A stretch of DNA of 64,000 bases from Hordeum vulgare subsp. vulgare (lineage: Eukaryota > Streptophyta > Magnoliopsida > Poales > Poaceae). The translations under genes and the position numbers were made by a program. Below are positions 37,441 to 48,900 of this stretch, piece after piece (within the stretch, counting starts at the first letter, position 1; each line of letters starts with the position of its first letter). The stretch is taken from NCBI RefSeq assembly GCF_904849725.1, contig NC_058518.1, forward strand, positions 504,977,225 to 505,041,224. Direction: 5' to 3'. The notes below the pieces were generated by a model that was given only the letters and a program-made list of their open reading frames with translations, did no database searches and was not told the origin of the DNA.

Positions 37441-37654
37441 GCGGCCTTTAGTCGCGGTTGTCCATAAGAACCGCGACTAAAGGTCCTCCGCCCCGACGGC
37501 CGCCTGGCGCCCACGTGGACGGGCCTTTAGTCGCGGTTCTTAAGAAACCGCGACTAAAGGTGGGGGGCTTTAGTCGCACTTAGTTGGTCGCGGTTGCGCA
37601 ACCGCGACTAATGGCAGTTGCGAACCGCGACCAAAGGCCTTTTTTCCACCAGTG
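37441..37654 (+). repeat. 3' subterminal repeats and TIR of CACTA B
   Basis: Three TTTAGTCGCGG palindromes and the terminal CCACCAGTG. The inner half-sites show GGTCGCGG variants. Confidence 0.85.
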
Positions 37655-37657
37655 GAT

Positions 37658-38790
37658 GGCTCCAGCGTGGCCATCCACGGGCGTGACACAATCACCTTCA
37701 CCGTATGCAGCTACGATCGACAAGCACTCACCGACATCTACTTCATCTCGTGCCTCAAGACAAGCATCATCAGCCTCGGGTAGTTGGACGAGCACGACTG
37801 CACCACCAAGATTCACGGAAGGGTCCTGACGTTGTACGATCGCTGCGAGCATGAGTTGGCTCAGGTATGCCATAATGGCAAGCACCTCTACGTAGTTCGT
37901 CTGGACATCTCGCATCCTGTATGTCTGGCAGCAAATGGAGGTGACGAGGCATGGAAATGGCACGCCAGGTTCGGCCATCAACACTTCGACGCACTCCGGC
38001 GCATGGGTCGCGCACACATGGTGTGCGGGATGCCACTGGTTCGTGGGGAAGCAATGGCGCCCACAATTTCCTTCACAGGCGCGCTACCTCGCGACGGGGG
38101 CACCCGAGCTCGTCTACGCCGACCTGTGCGGGCCAATCACTCCGGCAACCCCCGACGGGAAGCGCTACTTCATGATCGCCGTCGACGACCATCTCTGTTA
38201 CATGTGGGCCATGATGCTGCCCACCAAGGACGCAACCGCGACCAACATGAAGCACTTCATCGCCGCGACCGAAGCAGAGCAGGGGGCGCGCCTGCGCAGG
38301 TTCTGGACTGACCGGGGCGGTGAGTTGACCTCCAACGTGCTCGGCGAGTACTTTGCGGACCAAGGCGTATATAGGGCACCCTACTCGCCATATCAGAACG
38401 GCATGGTGGAGCGACGCAACCAGACCATCGTCGGCTTGGCTAGAAGCATGCTCAAGGCCAAGAACATGCCGAGATGGTTTTGGGGGGGAGGCCGTGGCAA
38501 CCGCAGTCTTCATCCTCAATAGGATCTACACGCGCAACATCGACGACAAGACTCCATATGACCTGTGGTACGACAAGAAGCCCGCCGTGCACTACTTGCG
38601 TGTCTCCGGCTGCATCGCGTACGTCAAGAACACGCGCCCAGGGCTAAAGAAGCTCGACGACCACAACACGAAGATGGTCATCATCGGCTACGAAGCGGAC
38701 TTAAACGCATACATGATGTACGATCTGCTAACCAAGTGGGTATACACGTCGCGCGATGTGGTGTTCGACGAGAGGGCTAGATGGGACTAG
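37658..38790 (+). pseudogene. copia-1 integrase, right copy (frameshifted)
   Basis: The pre-integrase region begins at once after the CACTA; a stop follows, then the HARFGH zinc ligands near 37960. The frame shifts near 38035, picks up CAGC and the core ADLCGP, TDRGGEL and VERRNQT, which supply the D, D and E residues of the active site. It shifts again in a G run near 38480 and finishes with a normal C-terminal tail to 38790. Three frames and at least one stop make it non-functional. Bases 38791-39172 are the low-complexity linker to RT, with frames broken. Confidence 0.88.
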
Positions 38791-39172
38791 GGCGCCACTG
38801 ACAAGTCTGCAGCCGAGACGCTCGTCACTCACCACGAGCTTGCGCCAGCCATCAGAGGGCGGGAGGTGCCCGCCATGACGGACAACGCGAGCAAGCTCCA
38901 GGAAGACAACGATGACACCTCGGCGGCCTCTCCAGCCACGCTCACGAGCACCGCCAGGGCTGAACCTCTAGCTATGCCGCGGTCCGGCACGTCTACGTCC
39001 TCCGTGAGGGCATCCAGCAGCAGAACACCCCCGGGCAAGGCCCCGAGGGGAGTGGAGTTCGTCACGCCACCGACGACATGACCCGATATCTTCGACGCCG
39101 ACTGGCCACTGCTTCCGCCATCTAGCGGACCTCCTCGGCGGACCGAGCAGGACACCCCAGCCGTGTGAAAGC

Positions 39173-40065
39173 GTGCTGCTAGCTGAGAAGGAGGAGCCAC
39201 TCAACTTCAACGAGGCCGAACCCCATGAGTGCTGGCGACGTGCTATGTTGGACGAGCTGGCCTCAATCGTGGAGAACGGGACTTGCACCATCAATGTCCT
39301 GCCTGATGGTCACTGGTCCATTAGTCTAAAGTGGGTGTTCAAACTGAAGAAGGACGCGGCAGGAACCGTGATCAAGCACAAAGCAAGGTTCGTGTCAAGA
39401 GGTTTCGTGCAGAAGGAGAACGTGGACTACGACGACGCGTTCGCACCAGTGGCAAGGCTGGACGCAGTGTGCACCATGGTTGGCGTGGCTGCACGGCACG
39501 ACCGGGAACTACATCACCTCGACGTCAAGTCAACCTTCCTCAATGGCGTGCTCAAGGAGGAGGTCTACGCCAGGCAACCCCCCGGCTTCGCACGGCAAGG
39601 CGAGGAGCACAAGGTGTACCGCCTCCACAAGGCGCTCTATGGGCTGCGGCAAGCACCGCGAGCATGGAACGCAAAGCTCGGCAGCACCCTGCAACGGCTT
39701 GGGTTTGAGAGTTGCCCCTCAGAGCATGCTATGTACGCGCGTGGCGAAGGGAGAGCACGTCTACTAGTCGGCGTGTACGTCGACGACCTATTCGACACTA
39801 GAGCCGATGACGAGGCGATCCGTAGTTTCAAGACGGAGATGAATGCTAGGTTCTGTATTAGCGATCTTGGCCTACTCAACTTTTACCTTGGCATTGAAGT
39901 GAAGCAGGGGCTGCACAGACAACCCTCTCACAGGCGGCGTATGCGGGCAAACTCCTGGAGCGGGCAGGCATGTGAGATTGCAACCCAGGACACGTCCCAA
40001 ATGGAGCCTCGCCTCAAGCTGAGAAAGGAGGGAACTGAGCCGTCGGTCAACGCCACAGAGTATTG
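39173..40065 (+). pseudogene. copia-1 reverse transcriptase, right copy
   Basis: A continuous RT frame begins without ATG. It covers WRRAMLDEL, KWVFKLKKDAAG, KARFVSRGF, HHLDVKSTFLNG, YGLRQAPRAW and the catalytic YVDDL near 39775, ending in GLLNFYLGIEV. The region after about 39905 is frameshifted. The RT is separated from RNase H by the solo LTR, so the polyprotein is broken. Confidence 0.9.
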
Positions 40066-40070
40066 CACCC

Positions 40071-41743
40071 TGATATGTCTCCAACGTATCTATAATTTTT
40101 GATCATTCCATGCTATTATATTATCAACTTTGGATGTTTATAAGGATTAATATGATATTTTATATTATTTTTGGGACTAACCTATTGACCTAGAGCCCAG
40201 TGCCAGTTTTTGTTTTTCCTTGCTTTTGACCTTTTTCAGATAGGAATATCAAACGGAGTCCAAATGGAATAAAACTTCCGCGATGATTTTTTTGGGATCA
40301 AAAGAGACCCCTGAAGCTTTGGAAGAAGGCCAGAAGAGCCACGAGGGAGTCACGAGCCCGGTAGGTGCGCCCTACCCCCCGGGAGGGCCTAGCAGGCTCG
40401 TGACCTCCTCGTGGGCCCAACTGACGTAATTCCACCGCCATAAATTCCTATAAATACATAAACCCCCCAAAAGAAACCTAGATCGGGAGTTCCGCCGCCA
40501 CAAGCCTCTGTAGCCACCAAAAACCAATCGGTAGCCCGTTCCGGCACCCTGCCGGAGGGGGAATCCATCTCCGGTGGCCATGTTCATCATTCCAGCGATC
40601 TCCATGACGAGGAGGGAGTAGTTCTCCCTCGGGGCTGAGGGTGTGTACTAGTAGCTATGTGTTTGATCTCTCTCTCTCTCTTGTTCTTCAGATGTCATGA
40701 TCTCGATGTACCGCGGGCTTTGCTACTATAGTTGGATCCTATGATGTTCTTCCCCCTCTCCCTTCTTGTAATGAATTGAGTTTCCCCTTTGAATTTATCT
40801 TATCGGATTGAGTCTTTAAGAACACTTGATGTATGTCTTGCACGTGTCTATCTGTGGTGACAATGGGATATTCATGTGAGTACTTGATGTATGTTTTGGT
40901 GATCAACTTGTGGGTTTCGTGACATCGGGAACCTATGCATATGGGTTGGCACACGTTTTGACTCTCCAGTAGAAACTTTGGGGCAGTCTTTGACGTTCTA
41001 TGTGTTGGTTGAATAGATGATTCTGAGATTGTGTGATGCATATCGTATAATCATGCCCACGGATACTTGAGGTGACAATGGAGTATCTAGGTGACATTAG
41101 GGTCTTGGTTGATGTGTGTCTTAAGGTGTTATTCTCGTACGAACTCTAGGATAGATTGAACGAAAAGAATAGCTTCGTGTTATTTTACTACGGACTCTTG
41201 AATAGATTGATGAGAAAGAATAACTTTGTGGTGGTTTCGTACCCGACAATAATCTCTTCGTTTGTTCTCCGCTATTAGTGACTTTGGAGTGACTCTTTGT
41301 TGCATCTTGAGGGCTAGTTATATGATCCAATTATGTTATCATTGTTGAGAGAACTTCACTAGTGAAAGTATGAACCCTAGGCCTTGTTTCCACGCATTGC
41401 AATACCGTTCATGCTCACTTTTATTTCTAATTACATTGCTGTTTTTATATTTTCAGATTATAAAAACCTATATCTACTATTCATATTGCACCTGTATAAC
41501 CATCTCTTCGCCGAACTAATGCATCTGTACAACTTACCATTGTATTGGGTGTGTTGGGGACACAAGAGACTCTTTGTTATTTGGTTGCAGGGTTGCTTGA
41601 GAGAGACCATCTTCATCCTACGCCTCCCGCGGATTGATAAACCTTAGGTCACCCACTTGAGGGAAAATTGCTACTGTCCTACAAACCTCTGCACTTGGAG
41701 ACCCAACAACGTCTAGAAGAAGAAGGTTGCGTAGTAGACATCA
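40071..41743 (+). mobile_element. Solo LTR (1673 bases) inserted in copia-1
   Basis: TGATATGTCTCC...GACATCA ends with five-base CACCC duplications at 40066-40070 and 41744-41748 show an LTR insertion. No internal domain or second LTR is present, hence a solo LTR left by LTR-LTR recombination. A TATAAATA at 40451-40458 followed by a leader-like region suggests its transcription runs on the plus strand. From memory it resembles a very common Triticeae gypsy LTR (perhaps WHAM-type), but the name is unverified. Confidence 0.85.
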
Positions 41744-42404
41744 CACCCTCATCGGCGGGCTTCGCTACCTCACCCACACGCGGCCTCACATCACCTTTGC
41801 AGTAGGGTATGTCAGCCGGTTCATGGAGGCGTCAGCCACAACCCACTTCGCTGCTCTCAAGCACCTGCTGCGCTACATCGCAGGCACCCGCAAGTACGGC
41901 TGCAGGTATGTCAGGGGAAGCGATGGCAAACTCATTGGATACAGCGACTCGTACATGGCCGGCGACGTCGACTACCGCAAGAGCACTTCGGGCAACCTCT
42001 TCTTCCTGGGAGGGGCACCGATCACTTGGCAATCACAGAAGCAGAAGATCGCCGCCTTGTCCTCGTGTGAAGCAGAATTTGTGGCTGCAACGACTGCAGC
42101 ATGCCAGATGATCTGGCTCAGCCAGCTCTTGGGTGATCTGCTGAAGGAAGTCGCCGGCGCCGTCACCATGTTCATCGACAACAAGTCCGCCGTCACCATC
42201 CAGCTGTGCAGGAACCCCGTTTTCCATGACCGCAGCAAGCACATCGACGTGCGATTTCCCTTCACCCGAAGGTGTGTTGAAGAGGGGAAGATCATGGTGG
42301 AGCACATCGCCATAGGCAATCAGCTGACAGACATTTTCACAAAGTCTTTTGGACGCACGCGGTTTCACGAGCTTCGTGCGTGCATTGGCATGATCGCAAT
42401 TTAG
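41744..42404 (+). pseudogene. copia-1 RNase H, right copy
   Basis: After the second CACCC, the frame reads LIGGLRYLTHTRP, then YSDSYMAGD, SSCEAEF and DNKSAV, to a stop at 42402-42404. The domain itself is intact but has no start and is detached from RT. Confidence 0.9.
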
Positions 42405-42435
42405 TCTTTCTGTCATGTCTAGCTTAGGGGGAGAT

Positions 42436-42772
42436 TGTTAGCTAATAACATAGCATGACAGGACCGACAGGTTGTTGATAGTCGGTCAAGTAGTGTTAGG
42501 ATTCAGTTTCGCCACTTATTTTTTCAGTTAGCGTCCGAGGACGCGGTCTGTGCACTCCCGGGGCTGTAGCTAGCGGCAAACGCGCGCTCCCGATCGTGGG
42601 ATGGCACGATCCAGTAAAAGGAGATGCCTGGATCCGATTTTTTTCGTTCAACAGAGGAATAAAAGAGGAACTGAAAAATAGCAGTGAATGCGCTTCACAA
42701 AACATCACAGCTTCTCCTCCCGCCCGCGAACTGAATTCTTTCCTGTCCGGCGGCTAGAGTTGAGGGGTAACA
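42436..42772 (+). repeat. 3' LTR of copia-1 (right copy) with polypurine tract
   Basis: TTAGGGGGAGAT at 42424-42435 immediately precedes TGTTAGCTAATAAC. The LTR ends GGGGTAACA at 42772. It lies in the sense direction 220 bases upstream of the WRKY TATA box. Confidence 0.9.
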
Positions 42773-42902
42773 GGAGCAGTATTTATTGGACTGTTCGGTG
42801 CAGTGTCGTTGTTGCCACAAGAGGTTGCCCGAGTGCACTACAGTTTTGGTCTTCTTCTCTTCTTTCTCGATTTCAAAGTCTCCAGCTTTTCTCCGGTCTT
42901 CA

Positions 42903-42907
42903 GTCAA
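42903..42907 (-). promoter_or_regulatory. Possible W-box in WRKY promoter
   Basis: GTCAA (TTGAC on the minus strand), about 85 bases upstream of the TATA box. A five-base core is expected often by chance. Confidence 0.3.
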
Positions 42908-42991
42908 CCGGAACCTCGCTTAACTACAGATCAATGATTCAGGCCACCAAGGCACCAACAGTGCTCAGCGCTTAACTACTTGGTCTGGCAC

Positions 42992-42997
42992 TATAAG
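42992..42997 (+). promoter_or_regulatory. TATA box of right WRKY gene
   Basis: TATAAG, with a CT-rich stretch 10 bases on and the ATG 171 bases downstream. The unique promoter extends back only to the copia-1 LTR end at 42772. Confidence 0.6.
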
Positions 42998-43167
42998 ATT
43001 CCTCCTCCTTCCCCAGTCGCTACCAAGCTCATCAGTCATCATCGATCATCACAATTCACAAGAGTGAGTGTGAGAGTGAGACCCGCAAAGCACGCGCGCT
43101 CACGGTCTCGTCGGGCGCCACTGATCGATCGGTTAGCTAGGTGCGTGCGCTGAACGGAGGGCCGGGC

Positions 43168-43911
43168 ATGGAGGACGCGGCGGCCACGCTGGCGACGGAG
43201 CTAGACGGGCTGCTGGCCATGGCGAGGGAGCTGGAGGCGCGCGTCGACGGCGACCAGGGCGCGCCCGGCGCCGCCAGGGAGCTCTGCTCCGCGCTGGCCG
43301 CGTCCGTCGACCGGGCCGTGCGCCTCGCCGGCCGTGGCCGCAATGCCGGCGCCAGGGCGGGCGTGAACGGCCAGCTCAGGAGCGGCAGGAAGGCGGCAGC
43401 GGCGAAGGTGCGCACGCAGGTGCGGGTGGCCTCAATGCAGGACCTCGGGCCACTCGACGACGGGATGAGCTGGAGGAAGTACGGCCAGAAGGGCATCCTC
43501 GGCGCCACGTACCCGAGGTCCTACTTCCGGTGCACGCACCGGCACACGCAGGGCTGCGCCGCCACCAAGCAGGTGCAGCGCGCGACGGCCGACCCGCTGC
43601 TCTTCGACGTCGTGTACGTGGGCGCGCACACCTGCGCCGGGGCCGCGGTCCTGGGCGGCACGGAGCAGCAGCTGCCGCCGCCTGCTGCCTTCGGCCAGGA
43701 GCAGCAGAGCCCGCCGGCCGCGGCGCCGGAAGGGGTTCAGTTGCCGGCAGAGCCCGTGACTCCGTTTTCCTTCCCCTCCTCGCCGGCGAGCTCCTGGTGC
43801 CAGCTTACCGGGAGCTACGGCTACGCGGCGCCTGGTGGAGGCCTCGGGGTTGACATGGAGCTCGAGGGTCAACTCGACGAGCTGTTCTTGCACATGTCAG
43901 AGTTTTTTTAG
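43168..43911 (+). CDS. Group III WRKY transcription factor, right copy
   Basis: A 247-residue nuclear DNA-binding protein that would recognise W-box promoters. A Leu/Glu/Arg-rich N-terminal helix (1-50) and a basic GRGRN/RSGRK region precede the domain at about 95-157: WRKYGQK at 102-108, zinc ligands Cys122, Cys130, His154 and Cys156 in C-X7-C-X23-H-X-C spacing, which defines group III. The C-terminal part is Pro/Gln-rich and then acidic (EGQLDELF), typical of an activation tail. I chose the ATG at 43168 over an in-frame GTG at 43141. The intron usually found inside group III WRKY domains, near the YPR codons, is absent. Group III members often act in stress and immunity; this one's target is unknown. 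Confidence 0.93.
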   Translation: MEDAAATLATELDGLLAMARELEARVDGDQGAPGAARELCSALAASVDRAVRLAGRGRNAGARAGVNGQLRSGRKAAAAKVRTQVRVASMQDLGPLDDGMSWRKYGQKGILGATYPRSYFRCTHRHTQGCAATKQVQRATADPLLFDVVYVGAHTCAGAAVLGGTEQQLPPPAAFGQEQQSPPAAAPEGVQLPAEPVTPFSFPSSPASSWCQLTGSYGYAAPGGGLGVDMELEGQLDELFLHMSEFF

Positions 43912-44256
43912 CCCGAGGTTCAGAACCTGGTTCTGTAGGCGCGCTGCCGCCAGTCACGTAGTAGAAGAGATGCGAAGCTCCGGCCCGAGGCGGCACCGGA
44001 CTGGACCGAATTCAGCCATCACTTCGCTGCCGTCTTTTTTGTGGAACTGTAGAAGCACTTGCGAGTGGCCACGAGAACCGCTGCATCAGCAGGCAAACAG
44101 TGCTCCTCCGCCCAAAGGAGCCGTCGTTTCTGTTGCCCTGGAGCATCTACAACTGGTTCTGGCCAAATCTTGATCCCTGTAGGTCCACCAAAAAGTCTGC
44201 ATCCAGAGCATCTACACCATGACATTTTAAATCCGGCTCAAACTTCGGGTCATCCC
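43912..44256 (+). other. WRKY 3' flank
   Basis: This is a non-repeat stretch between the WRKY stop and copia-2. It includes a GAGCATCTACA motif twice (near 44140 and 44207), possibly part of a small transposon footprint. No gene is seen. It ends with ATCCC, the copia-2 target duplication. Confidence 0.5.
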
Positions 44257-44440
44257 TGTTGAGAAATAAAACATGTGATCAATTGTATGGGAGGGATGCC
44301 TTCCAGGAGGTGTCTGTTGAAGAAAATGTGTCTCTCCAACACACCCCTTCATCTTGTATATAAATGGGTGTCCCACATTGCAATGAAACTAGTGGATCAT
44401 TTAGACTCTTTATTTGTCTCTTTGCTTTCATTCTACAATA
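44257..44440 (+). repeat. 5' LTR of copia-2
   Basis: 184 bases, TGTTGAG...CTACAATA, with a TATATAAA at about 44357 as its likely promoter box. Confidence 0.92.
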
Positions 44441-47400
44441 CGTTATCAGCACATAGTCTCTATGGCTGGCTAGAGAAAGGAAAGTTCGTGACGGCGGTTA
44501 CACAGACGCGAGACGTGTGAAGGTTGTGCTCCGGCCACAGAAGACGGCGGCGCATGAGCGTGACGAAATGGATCAATTGCTACGTGGAGATGAACCAGAA
44601 GAAGTCATTCAGGAAGGAACTGGAGTCTCCGCAGCCCGGCAAATACTCGTCCTCCAAGACAAAGAACAGACCTTGGAAATTGATCGCTAATGGACGCTAT
44701 TAGGACGTCCTCGTCAAGGACAGACATGCATCCATAAAGAGAAATCCATCACAAAGCGCTAACCTTTGTTTTTTTATGATTAAGATTAGCAATCTAATAA
44801 TTGTATTTTCGTGAATAGCATGCATGAATCTCTTCATCGGATCAGCACACACATGAAAGAAGGATCAACCTCCGGTGCATGGCACGCTGATGGCCCCCCT
44901 GCAGCGGCGCTCAGCCCAGGACCCATCATTGCGTCTACGGCAAAGAGAAGCATGCAAAGGCATGCACGTTCATTGAAGAAATCGATGAGGAGAAGGCCAA
45001 TTTGATTTTCATTCTCTGATTAGCATCAGCGACTCACTGATCGTGTGTTTCTAGAACGGAGAGCAATTTCCTTTTTGCCTCACAGGAAATCAATCAGGAC
45101 AATGCTAGTTTATTTGTCTTCTTGCGATTAAACACCCCAATTTCATAATTTGATGGGTTTTCATACTGATGAAGCAAGAAGATTTCTTCGGTGAATCAGG
45201 AACACGCAAAGAAGAACCGATGGTTGGGGCACAACCACAGCAAAAACATGGATTCATCCGCTTGCATGCATATGTATGATAAATTGATTAGGAGAAAGTT
45301 GCTCATACAGTTAACATCTACTAATCAGTATTGTGCAATTTCTATTCTTCTATGATGCATGTATGAATCGCTCGGATTGAGCGTGTGCCACTCCAAAAGA
45401 GGACTGGAAGATCTTCACCAAGACGGCCTGACACGGAGCAATCAAGAGCAGCACACTACTTGGTACTCGTACGCATCAATAACGGATTCGCATCGGCGTC
45501 CTTCAGCCATGACCCTCGGCTCCGTTGCAGCGCAATGGCGTCTACATCTAGACATGACCGCGCCAAGACAAAGCGACCATGCGAAGTTAGTTGTGTAAAT
45601 CGATGCGCTCCAGTGTAGAAGCGGGCGCTCATGGTCGCGACCTCTCGGTAGTGGCAAATGGCTGGTACACGTCAGGTGGCACCATTCGTCGAGATGGCCT
45701 TGGTCTATAGGCCATCGGCGGCAGTTAGTGGAAATTCCCCTTCAGGATTTGTAACCGCACGGGGAAGGAGATATCTATCTCCTTGGCTATCGTTTAGCCA
45801 TCAGATATCTATCTCCTTGTAGTTTAGCCCTCTCGTTTGCTGTTTTTCAGCACTTTAACCATATGGTTATTGGTATTTGCATTTTATGCCCCGAGCATTC
45901 AGAGCAAATATACATGATAGACTACAAGGTCTTGCAGAATTGCATAATAGTTGATTATGCATCATTTTACATCGTGTAAAATGACTGTTTGAGGCTCCAA
46001 GTCCTCATATATATTGCACAAGTATGTTAATACTTTTGTATTTATTTGTATTACATGAGTAATACTTTGCAAAGCAATATGTTAATTCCATTATTCATAT
46101 AGAATATGGAATTTGCTTGCAAATTTGGAAAACATGAGGTAGTGAACTGTTTGACACTGCCACGTTATGTCAAATTTACATTTGTCACACGGAATCGATA
46201 AATGGTACCTACTGCTTAATTGCAGATTACTCAATGTTATTGAGAGGTCTATATTATGTCGTTTAGACATAATGACTACCTTCAATTTTGCACACAACTT
46301 ATGGATTGCCTTTGTGGCAACGAATTAAATTTCGTTCACAACTGCGAGGTCTACACCACCATGTGGTGATTATCTTCAATGTATTTTAAAACATAAGGTT
46401 GTGAGAAGCTCCATAAGAATGAGGCATACACTACTCAGTAGTGATTATCTCCATGTGTTCAAAGCAAATTAAAGGCATAATTTTTTTGACATAATCATTA
46501 TGAGGCCTACACCGTTGGTGCCTACCTTCATGATGTTTTTCCAAATATTTGTTAATTTCATAGCATTTGTCATTGGTTGTGACTACAGTGTCACATGCTC
46601 CATCAAGAGAGGAATCCAAGGCATTAGTAGCGGATATGCTACATATTATGCTATGAAGATAATTATGCAAAAGACTTGCATATTTTGGTGATTACCTTCG
46701 ATGAGTACACAACTTATGAGATGTAGTCGTAGCAATGAATTAAATTTCATGCACAACTGAGAGGTTTATGCCACTTCGTGGTAATTACCTTCATGTGTTT
46801 TAAATAACATAAGGTTGTGTAGGGGCTATGATTGAATAAAATATACATAAGAGTGAGGCACCACTAGGTGGTTGATTACCTCTGTGTTTTATGGGAATTA
46901 AAGATTTATTCTTTATGAGGTTACCATACCTTCAATTTGAAGAACTACATCATATTGTGATGATTATCTTCTTGTGAGGACTTCGTCATAAGTCACTAAA
47001 AATCACCATGATCATGATTATGCTTAGCCATAGCATTTTCATTGTCCTTAATTTATTGAAGGTAAATTAATGCATGAGCATTTCATGCAATATATGGATG
47101 ACCTTTTTCGAAAGGAAATGCGATGTGATGACATAAGGTGGAAGTAACTATTGAAAATAGGTCATTGACATTAATGATTTTGTCGACCCGTGGCCTTGTC
47201 GCCATAGAAATTCCACCCGCACAGAATGTCATGGCTATTTTATAAATGCCTGAAATGTGCAAATTTGCATTTATGTGACATCGCAATGTCTTGGTTCTAA
47301 AACCAACTATTTAATGGATGATGAATATCCATTTGCCCTTTTGATACCACCTTAAGGAGAGATATGTTCTCATAAGCATCACTCGAATGAGTATTCATTT

Positions 47401-48600
47401 GTATTAAGGACTTCATGCCCATTGATGCTTATAATTTTGTTGTCTATAAATCAACACTTAGTTGAGATTACGTGATAAGGCAGTCTCAGATCTTGATCTG
47501 ATTGTATGTCCTTACTGCACTTTACATCCTCCTATGATGGTAAAAGAAATACCATCTTCATTTCAGGGTAAAAATATGATGACCTTCTTGTGAAGATCAT
47601 CTGGTACACCCCAATGGGTGCAATATCATTACCTTCAATTTGTGTTAGTGCTTTTAGTACTAAACAAATATGTGGTTAGAGAACCACTAGGAGTTGAAAG
47701 TAAAGTGGAAAAAGAGACAAGCTGAAATGGAGTGTATATCTCACAAAGGAATGTGTCATTTAAATAAATGATCACAATGACAACTCCCAAGTTTTTCAAA
47801 GAGGTGGTTGTACGAAATATCGTACTAATGATTACCAAACTACCATGTTTTGGGTTGAATCATGTCACCGACCCATTGGAAAAGGCAAATGAGTTAAATG
47901 GGAGAAGTTTGAAGTTCTACTTCAAATGGACAACCAGAAAATATTCTGGTGCAGTAGAAGGAGAATGCACTCCTCTACATTAATGATATGCTTGTGGAAT
48001 GACATTCCCAAGATATTTTGGAGATCTTATGTAGTCTCCTAGTTATCCCAATATATCATTAGCCTATAATTGAACTATTATAGGTGGTATAATTTGCAAC
48101 ATCTTGTCCACGGGACATGATAGCTGTGAGGAACTGAGTGTATGAAGAATTCATACATAATATTGTTGCGTACACAATAATTTTTCCTCCTTTACCTGTC
48201 TGGTATGAGGACGATTAGAAAAATTATTGATAATTCTGTTGGCCACAACAAAGTTGCAATATTCCTAACAATCGAAAGATTTATGTGCACTACATGTGCC
48301 ATAGAGGAATTAATTTTAAGGCACTCTCACCTTAAAATTTGAATGGGACACTCATTATTCTTGAACGGATTCAAGAATGATGCAAACTATTCAACCATTG
48401 GCTGGGTTATTTTGGTACTTCATTGTATTCATAGACACATCTAGAAGATGGCCTTAGGTGTGTATAATCCACACAAAACCATGTGTTTACTGAATTAAGT
48501 GCTCAAATTGACGAGTTTGGAGCATATGCATGGGATAATTCCATCGGAATGGAAATATCGTTGAATTTGATTCACGAGAAATTCATGGTCATATTCAGTA

Positions 48601-48900
48601 CGTCGTGTACCTACCCAGAATGGTGTAGCTAGATCTCTTGTCAAAAAGAGTCAAGTTGCATGGCCATTGCTACAGAATTGTGATGATCCAACATTTTGTT
48701 GTTGGTAACATGCGGACTCACATGCCACATATTTGGTCTAAATGAGATCAAATGCATTTAATACCCTATCCCCTTACGGTCTGTACGTGGAAATCAGTGA
48801 AGTATTTCCCATCTGCGATAATTCGGTTGCACACCGATATCACCATCCCAGTGTACATTACAGCCTTCACATATATTTGGGATCTATGTGAGGAATAACT
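48601..48900 (+). pseudogene. copia-2 integrase remnant
   Basis: A frame with TQNGVARSLVKK, WPLLQ and SPYGLY patches aligns by eye to the distal integrase core of copia elements; stops interrupt it. It lies upstream of the RT and RNase H patches in the right order. Confidence 0.6.

Larger units (their letters stand above)
27409..37654 (+). mobile_element. CACTA element (copy 'B'), complete, 10,246 bases
   Basis: The termini are CACTGGTAGAAAAAGAGGC at 27409 and the complement of CACTGGTGGAAAAAAGG ending at 37654. Three-base duplications GAT flank it at 27406-27408 and 37655-37657. It has subterminal TTTAGTCGCGG repeats at both ends, a TNP2 gene (28005-31325) and a TNPA/Ulp1 gene (33347-37186), both on the plus strand. 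It lies in the protease-integrase region of copia-1, whose reading frame is continuous across the insertion if one GAT is removed. Confidence 0.95.
37655..42772 (+). mobile_element. copia-1, distal part: integrase to 3' LTR
   Basis: It continues the element begun at 26157, after the CACTA B insertion. The order protease-integrase-RT-RNase H is that of Ty1/copia. It is interrupted by the solo LTR at 40071-41743. Minus the insertions, the element spans about 4.7 kb from its truncated 5' LTR. Confidence 0.92.

Noticed and set aside
40739..41041. Frames inside the solo LTR
   Set aside because: They are short, repeated genome-wide in this LTR type, and lack coding features.
43141..43167. GTG start extending the WRKY protein by nine residues
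   Set aside because: Plant genes start at ATG; the first in-frame ATG is at 43168 and gives a normal group III N-terminus.
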